Positions 44,324 to 52,196 of a DNA stretch of 64,000 nucleotides are shown here, in pieces. The stretch is from positions 1 to 64,000 of the forward strand of contig JAZBPX010000045.1 in NCBI GenBank assembly GCA_036351775.1. The letters run 5' to 3'. How positions within the stretch are numbered: position 1 is the stretch's first letter; each line of letters starts with the position of its first letter. The stretch is from Pacificimonas sp036351775 (lineage in GTDB: Bacteria > Pseudomonadota > Alphaproteobacteria > Sphingomonadales > Sphingomonadaceae). Under the pieces are notes generated by a model. It was not told where the DNA came from, searched no databases, and worked only from the letters and a program-made list of their open reading frames with translations. The translations under genes and the position numbers were made by a program.

Positions 44324-44651
44324 TCATGAAGTCAGCCGTCAGCTTCATTTCTCGTGTGAGCATCTCCTGTGCCGAACCGTGGCCGACTACTTCCGCGGTG
44401 CTGCAGAAGCGTAGTATGACGTCCTTGTACTCCGGAAAGCGTCGCAACTCGTAGATGCCAGCCACCTTTGACGCGATCGAACCATCGCCCGAACCAATTT
44501 TGTCCATTACCGCGAAAAACTCGTCAAACCGTAGCCGCTGGAGTTCGCGTTTCTGCAGCCGGACATACTGAAAAGCCGACCAAGCAAGGACGCAAAGGGG
44601 TAGAATGATCCCTAGCGCAGTCACCCACTCAGCGAGCGAACCGACCTGCAC
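44304..44651 (-). CDS. Small membrane-anchored protein, paralogue 2 (between gatA and gatB)
   Basis: The 115-residue protein has one N-terminal transmembrane helix (WVTALGIILPLCVLAWSAF, about residues 9-27) and a cytoplasmic helical part with IYELRRFPEYKDVILRFC. It shares length, topology and this motif with the next gene upstream, so the two are tandem paralogues of a family I do not recognise. The last 20 bp overlap the gatB start, so translation may be coupled. Function is unknown. Confidence 0.78.
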   Translation of the reverse strand: MQVGSLAEWVTALGIILPLCVLAWSAFQYVRLQKRELQRLRFDEFFAVMDKIGSGDGSIASKVAGIYELRRFPEYKDVILRFCSTAEVVGHGSAQEMLTREMKLTADFMNGKDCD

Positions 44652-44652
44652 G

Positions 44653-44997
44653 TTATTGTTCAGCCTTCAGCAGCGCTTCCTCGGTCTTCTTCAGTTCATT
44701 CTCGAAGATTTCGACGCCCGGACCGCTGCCGTTCACGGTGATGTTGTTGCACATGACGACGATCAGGTCGCGGTACTCGGGAAACTCGCGCAGCTGGCGT
44801 ACGGCGGCGATCTTCTGCACCGGTCCGAAGTTCTTGTGTTCGATGCGGGTCAGCAGCGCGTTGAACGCCTCATAGCGCCGCATCTGCTCGGCATTCCGTG
44901 CCAGCACATGATTTTTCCAGATCACCCGCGCGACAATCGCCATCGGCACACCAATCGCCAGCGCAAGAATAAGAGGAATGATCAGATCAGCGGTCAT
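44653..44997 (-). CDS. Small membrane-anchored protein, paralogue 1 (between gatA and gatB)
   Basis: The 114-residue protein has an N-terminal transmembrane helix (LIIPLILALAIGVPMAIVARVIW) and a cytoplasmic domain with VRQLREFPEYRDLIVVMC and an ENELKKTEEALLK helical end. The LRxFPEYxDxI core recurs in the downstream gene, whose start is one base beyond this gene's stop. Upstream it is separated from gatA by a palindromic repeat. Function is unknown; the pair may be an insertion into the gat locus. Confidence 0.78.
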   Translation of the reverse strand: MTADLIIPLILALAIGVPMAIVARVIWKNHVLARNAEQMRRYEAFNALLTRIEHKNFGPVQKIAAVRQLREFPEYRDLIVVMCNNITVNGSGPGVEIFENELKKTEEALLKAEQ

Positions 44998-45014
44998 GCC
45001 TTACCTTTTTTCCT

Positions 45015-45113
45015 GTCATCCTGACGAAGGTCAGGACCCACGCCCTAACATGTGGCTTCGCACCGCCCTTTGCCAGCGTAACGGCGCGGGTCCTGAAACA
45101 AGTTCAGCATGAC
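45015..45113. repeat. Palindromic intergenic repeat between gatA and the paralogue pair
   Basis: GTCATCCTGACGAAGGTCAGGACCCA at the left and GGGTCCTGAAACAAGTTCAGCATGAC at the right are imperfect inverse arms of about 26 bp, each with its own inner palindrome, around a 48-bp middle. It has the same GTCATCC...GATGAC design as the repeats at 33.3 and 49.8-50.3 kb. It fills the gap of 136 bp. Confidence 0.75.
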
Positions 45114-45133
45114 GGGTAGAGACTGTTCAGCCC

Positions 45134-46612
45134 TCACCACCACTTCTCCGCCCGCGCGGTAAAGCCCGCCGCCTGCTCAAGGGCCAGACCCGCGTTCAGC
45201 ACGCCCTGCTCATCCATCGGCTTTCCGACTAGCTGCAGGCCGAGCGGCAGGCCGTCGTCCGACAGCCCCCCCGGCACGCTCATCGCGGGAAGGCCCGCAA
45301 GGCTCGCCGGTACGCAGAACACGTCGTTCAGATACATGGCGATGGGATCGTCCAGCTTGTCGCCCGCGGCAAAGGCCGCGCTCGGGGCCGTCGGCGTCAG
45401 CAGCAGGTCGCAGCGCTCCCAGACCGCCTCGAAATCCTGCTGGATCAGCCGCCGCACCTTCTGCGCCTTCAGGTAATAGGCGTCGTAATAGCCCGCTGAC
45501 AGCACATAGGTGCCGATCATGACGCGGCGCTTCACCTCGTCGCCGAACCCGGCGGAACGCGTCGCCTCGTACATGTCGATCAAATTGCCGCCCTCCGGCG
45601 TCTCACGCCGGCCGTAGCGCACGCCGTCATAACGCGCGAGGTTCGAGGACGCTTCGGCAGGCGCAATGATGTAATAGGTCGGCAGCGCATATTTCGTGTG
45701 CGGCAGGGAGACTTCGACGACCTCAGCGCCCGCGTCGCGCAGCATGTCCGCGCCCCTCTGCCACAGCGCATCGATCTCGGACGGGATGCCCTCGATGGTA
45801 TATTCCTTCGGGATGCCGACGCGCTTGCCCTTCAGGTCGGCGGACAGCGCCGCTTCGAAGTCCGGCACCGGTTCATCGAGGCTGGTCGAATCCTTCGGAT
45901 CGAACCCGCACATGGATTTCAGCAGGACCGCGCAGTCCGTCACCGTCCGCGCCATCGGCCCGGCCTGATCGAGCGAGCTGGCAAAGGCCACCACGCCCCA
46001 GCGCGAACAGCGGCCATAGGTCGGCTTGATGCCGCAGATGCCTGTGAAGGCCGCGGGCTGGCGGATCGAACCGCCCGTGTCGGTTCCCGTCGCGCCCGGG
46101 CACAGGTTCGCCGCGACCGCCGTCGACGACCCGCCCGACGATCCACCCGGCACCAGCGCCTCGTTCCCCTTGCCGCGCCAGGGGTTGACGACATTGCCCC
46201 ACGCGCTCGTCTCGTTGGAGGAGCCCATGGCGAACTCGTCCATGTTCAGCTTGCCGAGCATCCCTGCGCCGTCGGCCTTCAGCCTGGCCGACACCGTCGA
46301 TTCATATTGCGGGATAAAGCCCTTCAGGATGTTCGATCCGGCGGTCGATTCCACCCCCTCGGTACAGAACAGATCCTTGATGCCGAGCGGAATCCCCGCC
46401 AGCGGCTTCAGCTCGTCGCCCGCCGCAATCGCCGCATCGGCCGCCTCCGCCGCCGCCAGCGCGATCTCCGGCGTCTCCACCGTAAACGCATTCAGAGCCC
46501 GCGCGCCCTCGACCGCGGCATTGTGCGTTTCCGCCAGCTCCTTGGCGGAAAAGTCCTTAGCCCGCAGCCCCGCCCGCATCTCCGCGAGCGTCAGATCGGT
46601 AACGGCGGTCAC
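45134..46612 (-). CDS. gatA: Asp-tRNA(Asn)/Glu-tRNA(Gln) amidotransferase subunit A
   Basis: GatA releases ammonia from glutamine for transamidation. The 492-residue amidase-signature protein has the catalytic Lys in IPLGIKDLFCTEG, and the Ser/cis-Ser loop in PGGSSGGSSTAVAANLCPGATGTDTGGSIRQPAAF. It starts with GTG at 46612, overlapping the gatC stop (TAGTG). Downstream, a repeat and two small genes separate it from gatB. Confidence 0.97.
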   Translation of the reverse strand: MTAVTDLTLAEMRAGLRAKDFSAKELAETHNAAVEGARALNAFTVETPEIALAAAEAADAAIAAGDELKPLAGIPLGIKDLFCTEGVESTAGSNILKGFIPQYESTVSARLKADGAGMLGKLNMDEFAMGSSNETSAWGNVVNPWRGKGNEALVPGGSSGGSSTAVAANLCPGATGTDTGGSIRQPAAFTGICGIKPTYGRCSRWGVVAFASSLDQAGPMARTVTDCAVLLKSMCGFDPKDSTSLDEPVPDFEAALSADLKGKRVGIPKEYTIEGIPSEIDALWQRGADMLRDAGAEVVEVSLPHTKYALPTYYIIAPAEASSNLARYDGVRYGRRETPEGGNLIDMYEATRSAGFGDEVKRRVMIGTYVLSAGYYDAYYLKAQKVRRLIQQDFEAVWERCDLLLTPTAPSAAFAAGDKLDDPIAMYLNDVFCVPASLAGLPAMSVPGGLSDDGLPLGLQLVGKPMDEQGVLNAGLALEQAAGFTARAEKWW

Positions 46613-46899
46613 TATTCAATCACCTTCGGCACCGCGAAGAAGCCGTGCATCGCCTTCGGCGCATTGGCGAGAACCTTGTCCTGAACATTGCCGTCGGTAA
46701 TTTTGTCCTCACGCCAGCGCAGCGCGTTCGGGATCACCGCAGCCAGCGGTTCGACGCCGTCCGTATCCACCTCGCCAAGCTGCTCCACCCAATCCAGGAT
46801 GTTCGACAGCTCCTTCGCCATCGGTTCCACCCGTTCCTCGGGCACTTCTATGCGGGCAAGATGCGAAATCTTGCGGACGGTATCGGCATCGACGGACAT
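46612..46899 (-). CDS. gatC: Asp-tRNA(Asn)/Glu-tRNA(Gln) amidotransferase subunit C
   Basis: GatC is the small subunit that stabilises the GatA-GatB complex. The 95-residue protein MSVDADTVRKISHLARIEV... has the family's LSNILDWVEQLGEVDTDGVEP and the C-terminal APKAMHGFFAVPKVIE. The ATG at 46899 fits the usual length; the frame extends further up without conservation. It is the first gene of the locus and is divergent from ruvX. Confidence 0.95.
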   Translation of the reverse strand: MSVDADTVRKISHLARIEVPEERVEPMAKELSNILDWVEQLGEVDTDGVEPLAAVIPNALRWREDKITDGNVQDKVLANAPKAMHGFFAVPKVIE

Positions 46900-46992
46900 G
46901 GCGGTTCGGATCGTCTCCAGGTGGGCGGGCGGCAAGCGGGCCGGAAACGCCGCGCCTAGCAGACCATGCTGCAATGCGACAAGATACGCCGG

Positions 46993-47490
46993 ATGATGCC
47001 CGCACAGACCACCGCCGACCCCCGCACCTTCGCCGCCGCCCTGCCGCCTGCCGGCGCGCTTCTCGGGATTGATCTCGGCACGAAAAGCATCGGCCTCGCC
47101 GTCACGGACTGGCAGCGGCAGGTCGCGGGCCCCGGCCCCGTCATCCGCCGCACGAAGCAGGCGAACGACCTCCTCGCCCTCGCCGAATTTCTGTCCGAGC
47201 GCAGCATCACCGGCATCGTCCTCGGCCTGCCGCTCAACATGGACGGCACCCCCGGCCCCGGCGCGCAGCGCAGCCGCGCCTTCGCCCGCACGCTTGAGGA
47301 GTATTTCGATCTCCCCATCCTCCTCCACGACGAGCGCCTGTCCTCCGAAGAAGCCACCGAGGCCATGCTGGCCGCGGGCATCCCGCGAATGAAGCGCCGC
47401 ACCCGTATCGACGCCTTCGCCGCCTTGCTGATCCTCGAAAGCGCCCTCCGCGCCCTCCCCGCGCTGGACGCGCCGCCGCCCCAGCCTTAA
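46993..47490 (+). CDS. ruvX: Putative Holliday junction resolvase RuvX/YqgF
   Basis: YqgF proteins have an RNase H-like fold and act in pre-16S rRNA maturation or junction resolution. The 165-residue protein has LLGIDLGTKSIGLAVTD (metal-binding Asp), GIVLGLPLNMDGTPGPGA (Glu/Asp region) and HDERLSSEEA, then RIDAFAALLIL. The start could be either of the two adjacent ATGs (46993 or 46996); the ATG at 46966 is less likely. It is followed after 13 bp by pyrB. Confidence 0.9.
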   Translation: MMPAQTTADPRTFAAALPPAGALLGIDLGTKSIGLAVTDWQRQVAGPGPVIRRTKQANDLLALAEFLSERSITGIVLGLPLNMDGTPGPGAQRSRAFARTLEEYFDLPILLHDERLSSEEATEAMLAAGIPRMKRRTRIDAFAALLILESALRALPALDAPPPQP

Positions 47491-47503
47491 GGGCACCGCT
47501 TTA

Positions 47504-48514
47504 ATGACGCCCGCCCCCGATCAGCACGTCGCCGTTCCAGAGGGCGCGCACCCGTTCCCCCACGCCCACCTCCTCGGCATCGAGGGTCTGAAGCCGTGGG
47601 AGATCGCCTTTCTCCTCGACGAATCGGACCGCTGGGCGAACCCGGAAAACAGCCGCCGCCGCGAAAACGCGCTCGCCGGGCTCACACAGATCAACAGCTT
47701 CTTCGAAAATTCCACCCGCACGCTCGTCTCCTTCGAGATCGCGGGCAAACGCCTCGGCGCGGATGTCGTTTCGATGGCCGTCGGCGCCTCCTCGGTAAAG
47801 AAGGGCGAGACCCTCCTCGACACCGCCCTCACCCTCAACGCCATGCGGCCCGATGTCCTCGTCATCCGGCACGAAGCGGCGGGCGCGGTCGCCCTCATAG
47901 CCTCAAAGGTCGACTGCCCGGTCCTCAACGCCGGGGACGGCGCGCACGAGCACCCGACGCAGGCCCTGCTCGACGCCGCCACCATCCGCCGCCGAAAGGG
48001 CCGCCTGTCCGGCCTCAAGATCGCTATCTGCGGCGATATCCTGCACAGCCGCGTTGCCCGCTCCAACTTTCACCTCCTCGCCTCCATGGGCGCAGAGGTG
48101 CGCGCCGTCGCCCCGCCAACGCTCCTGCCGCCGTCGCTCGACCAGTTCGGCGTTACCGCCACCACCGACATGGCGGCAGGGCTGAAGGACGCCGACGTCG
48201 TCATGATGCTGCGGCTTCAGAAGGAGCGGATGCAGGGCAGCTACCTGCCGTCGGAGCGCGAATATTACCGCTTCTACGGCCTGACCGAGGACCGGCTCGC
48301 CCACGCCGCCGACGATGTTCTCGTCATGCACCCCGGCCCCATGAACCGCGGCGTGGAGATTTCCACCGCCGTCGCCGACGATATCCAGCGCTCCGCCATT
48401 ACCGAGCAGGTCGAAATGGGCGTCGCCGTCCGCATGGCCTGCCTCGACATCCTCACCCGCCGCTCGCGCGGTGTCGACGGCTGGACGGACAGTGACATGG
48501 GACGCGGCGCATGA
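47504..48514 (+). CDS. pyrB: Aspartate carbamoyltransferase catalytic subunit
   Basis: PyrB makes carbamoyl aspartate in pyrimidine synthesis. The 336-residue protein has the carbamoyl-phosphate motif SFFENSTRTLVSFE, GAHEHPTQALLDA (HPTQ loop), and VMHPGPMNRGVEI near the end. No pyrI regulatory subunit is present. Its stop overlaps the pyrC' start (ATGA), the arrangement seen where ATCase assembles with an inactive dihydroorotase. Confidence 0.96.
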   Translation: MTPAPDQHVAVPEGAHPFPHAHLLGIEGLKPWEIAFLLDESDRWANPENSRRRENALAGLTQINSFFENSTRTLVSFEIAGKRLGADVVSMAVGASSVKKGETLLDTALTLNAMRPDVLVIRHEAAGAVALIASKVDCPVLNAGDGAHEHPTQALLDAATIRRRKGRLSGLKIAICGDILHSRVARSNFHLLASMGAEVRAVAPPTLLPPSLDQFGVTATTDMAAGLKDADVVMMLRLQKERMQGSYLPSEREYYRFYGLTEDRLAHAADDVLVMHPGPMNRGVEISTAVADDIQRSAITEQVEMGVAVRMACLDILTRRSRGVDGWTDSDMGRGA

Positions 48515-49737
48515 GGCCGCTCCTTCTCAACAACATCCGCCTCGCCGAACCCGGCGGCGCACCCCGCCCCGCCTCGCTCCTCTTTGCCGAGCGCAAAATC
48601 GCCGCCATCGACCCGGACAGCACGCCGGACGACGCCGAAACCATCGACGGCAAGGGTCAATTCCTCCTCCCCGGCCTGATCGACGCGGGCATCTTCCGCG
48701 CCGATGCACAGGCGGCGCTCGCAGGCGGCATCACCCGCGTCGTCCTGATGCCCGACCAGTCGCCGCCGCTCGACGACCCGGCCCTGATCGAGCGCGCCCA
48801 GCGCATCGGCAAGCCGCATGTCTGGGTTCACCCGATGGCCGCCGCCACGCGCAGCCTTCAGGGCACGGAACTCGCCGAACTCGGTCTGATGCAGGAGGCG
48901 GGGGCCGTCGCCGCCGCCACCGGGCGCGGCGCCATCGCCGATACCGGCACCATGTACCGGCTGCTCCAGTACGCCGCCGGATTCGACCTCCTTGTCGTCA
49001 CCCATGCGGAGGACCCGGCGCTCGCCCCTGCCGGATCGGCAACATTGGGCGACACCGCCGCCCGCCTCGGCCTGCCCAGCGCCCCTGCCATTGCCGAGGC
49101 CGTCGCCGTCGCCCGCGACGTGCGTCTCGCAGAAGCTGTCGGCGCGCGCCTCCACATCCGCACCGTCTCCACCGCCGAATCCATTGAGATCGTCGCCCGC
49201 GCAAAGGACCGCGGCGTCCGCGTCACCTGCGGCACGACCCCCGCCCACGCGCTGCTCAACGACGGCGAGCTGACCGGCTACCGCACCTTCGCGAAACAAT
49301 CCCCGCCGCTCCGCTCCGAAAGCGACCGGCTGGCGGTCATCGCCGCTCTGCGCGGCGGCACCATCGACATCATGACCTCCGCGCACGACCCGCGCACACA
49401 GGAACAGAAGCGCCTGCCCTATGCCGACGCCCAGCCCGGCATGGCGGGTCTGGAAACGCTGCTACCCCTCACGCTGACAGCACTGGGTGATACGCCAGAC
49501 CTAAGCCGCGCCGCCGCACTCCTGTCCGGGAACCCTGCCGCTCTGTTCGGCATCCCCGGCGGCACGATCACAGAGGGCGCGCCCGCAGACCTCTGCCTCG
49601 TCAATCCGGACACCGCCTGGCGCATCGACGCCGCCGCCTTCGGTCACTCCGCCGACAACACGCCCTTCGACGCCCTGCCCGTCAGCGGCCGCGTACAGCT
49701 GACAATCAAGGGCGGCGAAATCGCCTACCAACGCTGA
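48511..49737 (+). CDS. Dihydroorotase-like PyrC', probably non-catalytic
   Basis: The 408-residue amidohydrolase-fold protein aligns with class I dihydroorotases, but key metal ligands are gone. The usual IDxHVHxR reads LIDAGIFRAD, so the HxH pair is missing. The usual ATDHAPH reads MTSAHDPRT, so the catalytic Asp is missing. HAED remains. This pattern matches the PyrC' of Pseudomonas, which does not hydrolyse dihydroorotate but is needed for ATCase assembly. Overlap with pyrB supports this role. A true dihydroorotase should be encoded elsewhere. Confidence 0.85.
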   Translation: MRPLLLNNIRLAEPGGAPRPASLLFAERKIAAIDPDSTPDDAETIDGKGQFLLPGLIDAGIFRADAQAALAGGITRVVLMPDQSPPLDDPALIERAQRIGKPHVWVHPMAAATRSLQGTELAELGLMQEAGAVAAATGRGAIADTGTMYRLLQYAAGFDLLVVTHAEDPALAPAGSATLGDTAARLGLPSAPAIAEAVAVARDVRLAEAVGARLHIRTVSTAESIEIVARAKDRGVRVTCGTTPAHALLNDGELTGYRTFAKQSPPLRSESDRLAVIAALRGGTIDIMTSAHDPRTQEQKRLPYADAQPGMAGLETLLPLTLTALGDTPDLSRAAALLSGNPAALFGIPGGTITEGAPADLCLVNPDTAWRIDAAAFGHSADNTPFDALPVSGRVQLTIKGGEIAYQR

Positions 49738-49806
49738 GCAGGGAACGCCCTAGACGCTCGCCCTCCGACTGCGCGCCCCCAACCCGTCAATACACCTGAG
49801 CCAAAT

Positions 49807-49908
49807 CCGTCATTCCCACGCACGCGGGAATCCAGTTGCAGGCGATGGCGAAGCCGAGCCCGTCATCAATGGCAGCGCAGCTGGATTCCCGCGTCCGCGG
49901 GAATGACA
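49807..49908. repeat. Palindromic intergenic repeat, unit 1 of the 49.8-50.3 kb cluster
   Basis: The arms GTCATTCCCACGCACGCGGG (49809 on) and its near-inverse GGAATGAC (ending 49907) are about 26 bp each, with inner palindromes, around a 46-bp middle. The gene-free stretch 49738-50353 consists mostly of this and the next units; no ORF or RNA gene was recognised. Confidence 0.8.
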
Positions 49909-49969
49909 GGCTTTCAGGGACGCACTGGCAGCCAGACCTTTTTGTTCGATCGCACAGCACCCCCCCCCC

Positions 49970-50059
49970 GTCATCCCGGCGAAGGCCGGGATCCATCTCC
50001 TTGAAAGCGATACCCAGCCGAACCCGCACGAGGGGGATCCCGGCCTCCGCCGGGATGAC
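49970..50059. repeat. 90-bp palindromic repeat, copy A
   Basis: It starts GTCATCCCGGCGAAGGCCGG and ends CGGGATGAC. The sequence is repeated at 50185-50274 with about seven differences. A run of ten C (49960-49969) precedes it. Confidence 0.85.
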
Positions 50060-50117
50060 AGCGTTGTTCTAGAACGGCAGCAACCGCAGCCCCGCACGCT
50101 CGCCCTTCCGCCCCACG

Positions 50118-50148
50118 CGCTCGCCCTTCGACAAGCTCAGGGTGAGCG
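50118..50148. repeat. Short hairpin repeat
   Basis: CGCTCGCCCT and AGGGTGAGCG pair across TCGACAAGCTC. The core CTTCGACAAGCTCAGGGTGAG is of a type often seen between genes in sphingomonads and other proteobacteria. Confidence 0.65.
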
Positions 50149-50184
50149 GAAGTAAGTGCCGCGACAGCACCTTACCCATAACCC

Positions 50185-50274
50185 GTCATCCCGGCGAAGG
50201 CCGGGATCCATTTCCTCGAAAGCGATACCCAGCCGAACCCGTACCAGGTGGATCCCGGCTTCCGCAGGGATGAC
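50185..50274. repeat. 90-bp palindromic repeat, copy B
   Basis: A second copy of the 49970-50059 unit in the same orientation, starting 215 bp further on and about 92% identical. Confidence 0.85.
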
Positions 50275-50353
50275 GCACATGATGCTGCGGTCAGCCTGGC
50301 CTCGATTTACGGCGAACGCGCAAACCCTGGCGCGCGGCCCACCATCCCCGTCC

Positions 50354-51400
50354 CTACCCCCGGCCGATGGCCTCGCGCGCCATCTGGTCGGCCACCGCGT
50401 TCGTCGGCTGTCCCTCGGCCTCTGCGCGCTCCAGCAGCGTCTGCACCCGTCCCTCGATCTCGCTAATCCGTTTCCGCACGGCGGACGCATCGCCGTCGCC
50501 CAGATACTCGGCCATCACGTTGATGATCCCGCCTGCGTTCAGCACATAGTCCGGCGCGTAGAGAATGCCCCGATCCTTCAGCCGCTCACCGTCTTCCGGG
50601 CGGCGAAGCTGGTTGTTCGCCGCACCGGCGACGATCTCGCAGTTCAGGTGCGGGATGGTCTCCTCGTTCAGGACCGCACCGAGGGCACAGGGTGCCAGCA
50701 CATCGGCCTCGACCGACAAGATGTCCTCGGTCGAAACAACCGATGCGCGCAGCTCGCCGGCCAGCTTTGCCGCGCGGCCTTCGTCGATGTCCGCGACGGT
50801 CAGTTTCGCGCCGTCTTCCGCCAGCCGCCGGGCAAGGACACGGCCCACGCTGCCAAGGCCCTGGATGGCGACATGCACGCCCCGGAAGCCTTCCCGGCCC
50901 AGCTTGTGCCGTACCGCGGCGCGCATACCGACGAAGACGCCGTCCGCGGTAAACGGCCCCGGATTGCCGCCTGCCTTGTCATCCGCAACCGGCAGGCCGG
51001 AGACATAGGCCGTCTCGCGCGCGATCACGGTCATGTCGTCATCCGACATGCCGACATCCTCGGCTGTCACATATTGTCCGCCGAGCGAATTGATCGCGCG
51101 GCCGAAGGCCTCCAGATACTCTTCCGTCTTCGGAAAGGCGCTGCGCTTCAGGATCACCGCCTTGCCGCCGCCCATCGGCAGACCCGCCAGCGCATTCTTG
51201 TAGCTCATGCCGCGCGACAGGCGCAGCGCATCGATCAGCGCCGCTTCGCTGTCGGCATAGTGCCAGTATCGGCAGCCGCCCGCCGCCGGACCGCGATAGG
51301 TGGAGTGCACCGCAATGATCGCGCGCAAACCCGTGGCGCTATCGTCAAAGACGTGAACGCCCTCATGATCGTCGAAGCTGGGCAGGTCGAAAACGGACAT
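50354..51400 (-). CDS. Glu/Leu/Phe/Val dehydrogenase
   Basis: The 348-residue protein is of the leucine-dehydrogenase type, which reversibly deaminates branched-chain amino acids with NAD+. It has the catalytic Lys motif LPMGGGKAVIL, VTAEDVGMSDDDM, and the Rossmann motif IQGLGSVGRVLA, then GAANNQL and the conserved DYVLNAGGIINV. The start at 51400 (MSVFDLPSFDDHEGVHVF) fits the family; an upstream ATG reads into the tRNA gene. It could equally be a phenylalanine dehydrogenase. Confidence 0.9.
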   Translation of the reverse strand: MSVFDLPSFDDHEGVHVFDDSATGLRAIIAVHSTYRGPAAGGCRYWHYADSEAALIDALRLSRGMSYKNALAGLPMGGGKAVILKRSAFPKTEEYLEAFGRAINSLGGQYVTAEDVGMSDDDMTVIARETAYVSGLPVADDKAGGNPGPFTADGVFVGMRAAVRHKLGREGFRGVHVAIQGLGSVGRVLARRLAEDGAKLTVADIDEGRAAKLAGELRASVVSTEDILSVEADVLAPCALGAVLNEETIPHLNCEIVAGAANNQLRRPEDGERLKDRGILYAPDYVLNAGGIINVMAEYLGDGDASAVRKRISEIEGRVQTLLERAEAEGQPTNAVADQMAREAIGRG

Positions 51401-51448
51401 TGGCGGGGTTTCCCTGGGCGGCTCGCTACGGCGTGCGGTGGTGGGCGA

Positions 51449-51526
51449 TGGGGCGATCGACGGGGATTGAACCCGCGACCTCTGGTACCACAAACCAGCG
51501 CTCTAACCGACTGAGCTACGATCGCC
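51449..51526 (-). tRNA. tRNA-His (anticodon GTG), G-1 and CCA encoded
   Basis: Read on the minus strand, the acceptor arm GCGATCG/CGATCGC has an extra 5' G (G-1, base 51526) facing C73, the histidine hallmark. The D arm is GCTC/GAGC, the anticodon stem CTGGT/ACCAG with loop TTGTGGT (anticodon GTG), and the T loop TTCAATC. CCA is encoded at 51449-51451. Confidence 0.96.
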
Positions 51527-51555
51527 ACGAAACCGTCCCGTCCAGGGACGCCGCG

Positions 51556-51584
51556 CACCTAAGCGGCGCGTCTGGCGAGGTCAA
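51556..51584 (-). promoter_or_regulatory. Sigma-70 promoter of tRNA-His
   Basis: On the minus strand TTGACC is followed after 17 bases by TAGGTG, 30 bp before the tRNA. Confidence 0.6.
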
Positions 51585-51619
51585 GGAACGCGCCGCCTCG
51601 CTGACAGCGAACCGGGCAG

Positions 51620-51638
51620 CTGCCCAAGCTTTGGGCAG
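51620..51638. promoter_or_regulatory. Inverted repeat upstream of the glnB promoter
   Basis: CTGCCCAA and TTGGGCAG form a perfect 8-bp inverted repeat around GCT, roughly 68-86 bp before the predicted sigma-54 start. It does not match the NtrC consensus well; it could bind another regulator or be a hairpin. Confidence 0.4.
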
Positions 51639-51678
51639 GCCCGACGGGAAAATACTATTGCTCCGGCAGGGAACAAAT

Positions 51679-51695
51679 CTGGCACGATTCCTGCT
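51679..51695 (+). promoter_or_regulatory. Sigma-54 (-24/-12) promoter of glnBA
   Basis: CTGGCACGATTCCTGCT matches the consensus YTGGCACGRNNNTTGCW with one mismatch. The GG and GC dinucleotides are at the required 12-base spacing (51681 and 51693). Transcription would start near 51705, about 105 bp before glnB. Sigma-54 control of glnB-glnA is well known under nitrogen limitation. Confidence 0.72.
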
Positions 51696-51809
51696 ATCCC
51701 CTGTAGGATAGGAAATGGGACCGGCGTACGGGCAGGCCGCTGACCCCCGCTTTCAAGCTGGCGTTCGACCGTCCTGTCCGACGTCTCATTACCCAAAGAG
51801 GGGGGCCGC

Positions 51810-52148
51810 GTGAAAAAGATCGAAGCGATCATCAAACCGTTCAAACTCGACGAGGTGAAGGAGGCTCTTCACGACGTCGGGGTCCAGGGCCTGACCGTCA
51901 CCGAAGCGAAGGGCTTCGGCCGTCAGAAAGGCCACACCGAACTCTACCGCGGTGCCGAGTATATCGTCGACTTTCTCCCAAAGGTGAAGCTCGAGGTCGT
52001 TGTCGATGACAGCCTCGCCGACCGCGTTGTCGAGGCTGTTTCCAATGCCGCGAAGACCGGCCGCATTGGCGACGGTAAAATCTTCGTTAGCGACGTTCAC
52101 GCCGCCTACCGCATCCGCACCGGCGAGCGCGACGCCGAAGCGCTTTGA
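51810..52148 (+). CDS. glnB: Nitrogen regulatory protein PII
   Basis: PII senses 2-oxoglutarate, ATP and glutamine and controls GlnA adenylylation and NtrB. The 112-residue protein begins (GTG) MKKIEAIIKPFKLDEVKEAL, has the T-loop Tyr51 for uridylylation in HTELYRGAEY, and ends TGERDAEAL. It precedes glnA by 48 bp behind a sigma-54-type promoter, the classical glnBA arrangement. Confidence 0.97.
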   Translation: MKKIEAIIKPFKLDEVKEALHDVGVQGLTVTEAKGFGRQKGHTELYRGAEYIVDFLPKVKLEVVVDDSLADRVVEAVSNAAKTGRIGDGKIFVSDVHAAYRIRTGERDAEAL

Positions 52149-52196
52149 TCACCATCTCTCACTGTTCGAATCCAAACCACGAAAGGCAGGAACTTC

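Noticed and set aside
47470..47510. CtrA box before pyrB
   Set aside because: Two TTAA motifs are present at 47487-47502 but the spacing is 10, not 7.
49738..50353. CRISPR array
   Set aside because: There are only two 90-bp repeats, they are internally palindromic, and no regular short repeats with spacers exist.
51449..51526. tRNA-His lacking G-1, as known in some alphaproteobacteria
   Set aside because: Proper alignment of the acceptor arm (GCGATCG/CGATCGC) shows an encoded G-1 opposite C73, so it is the standard form.
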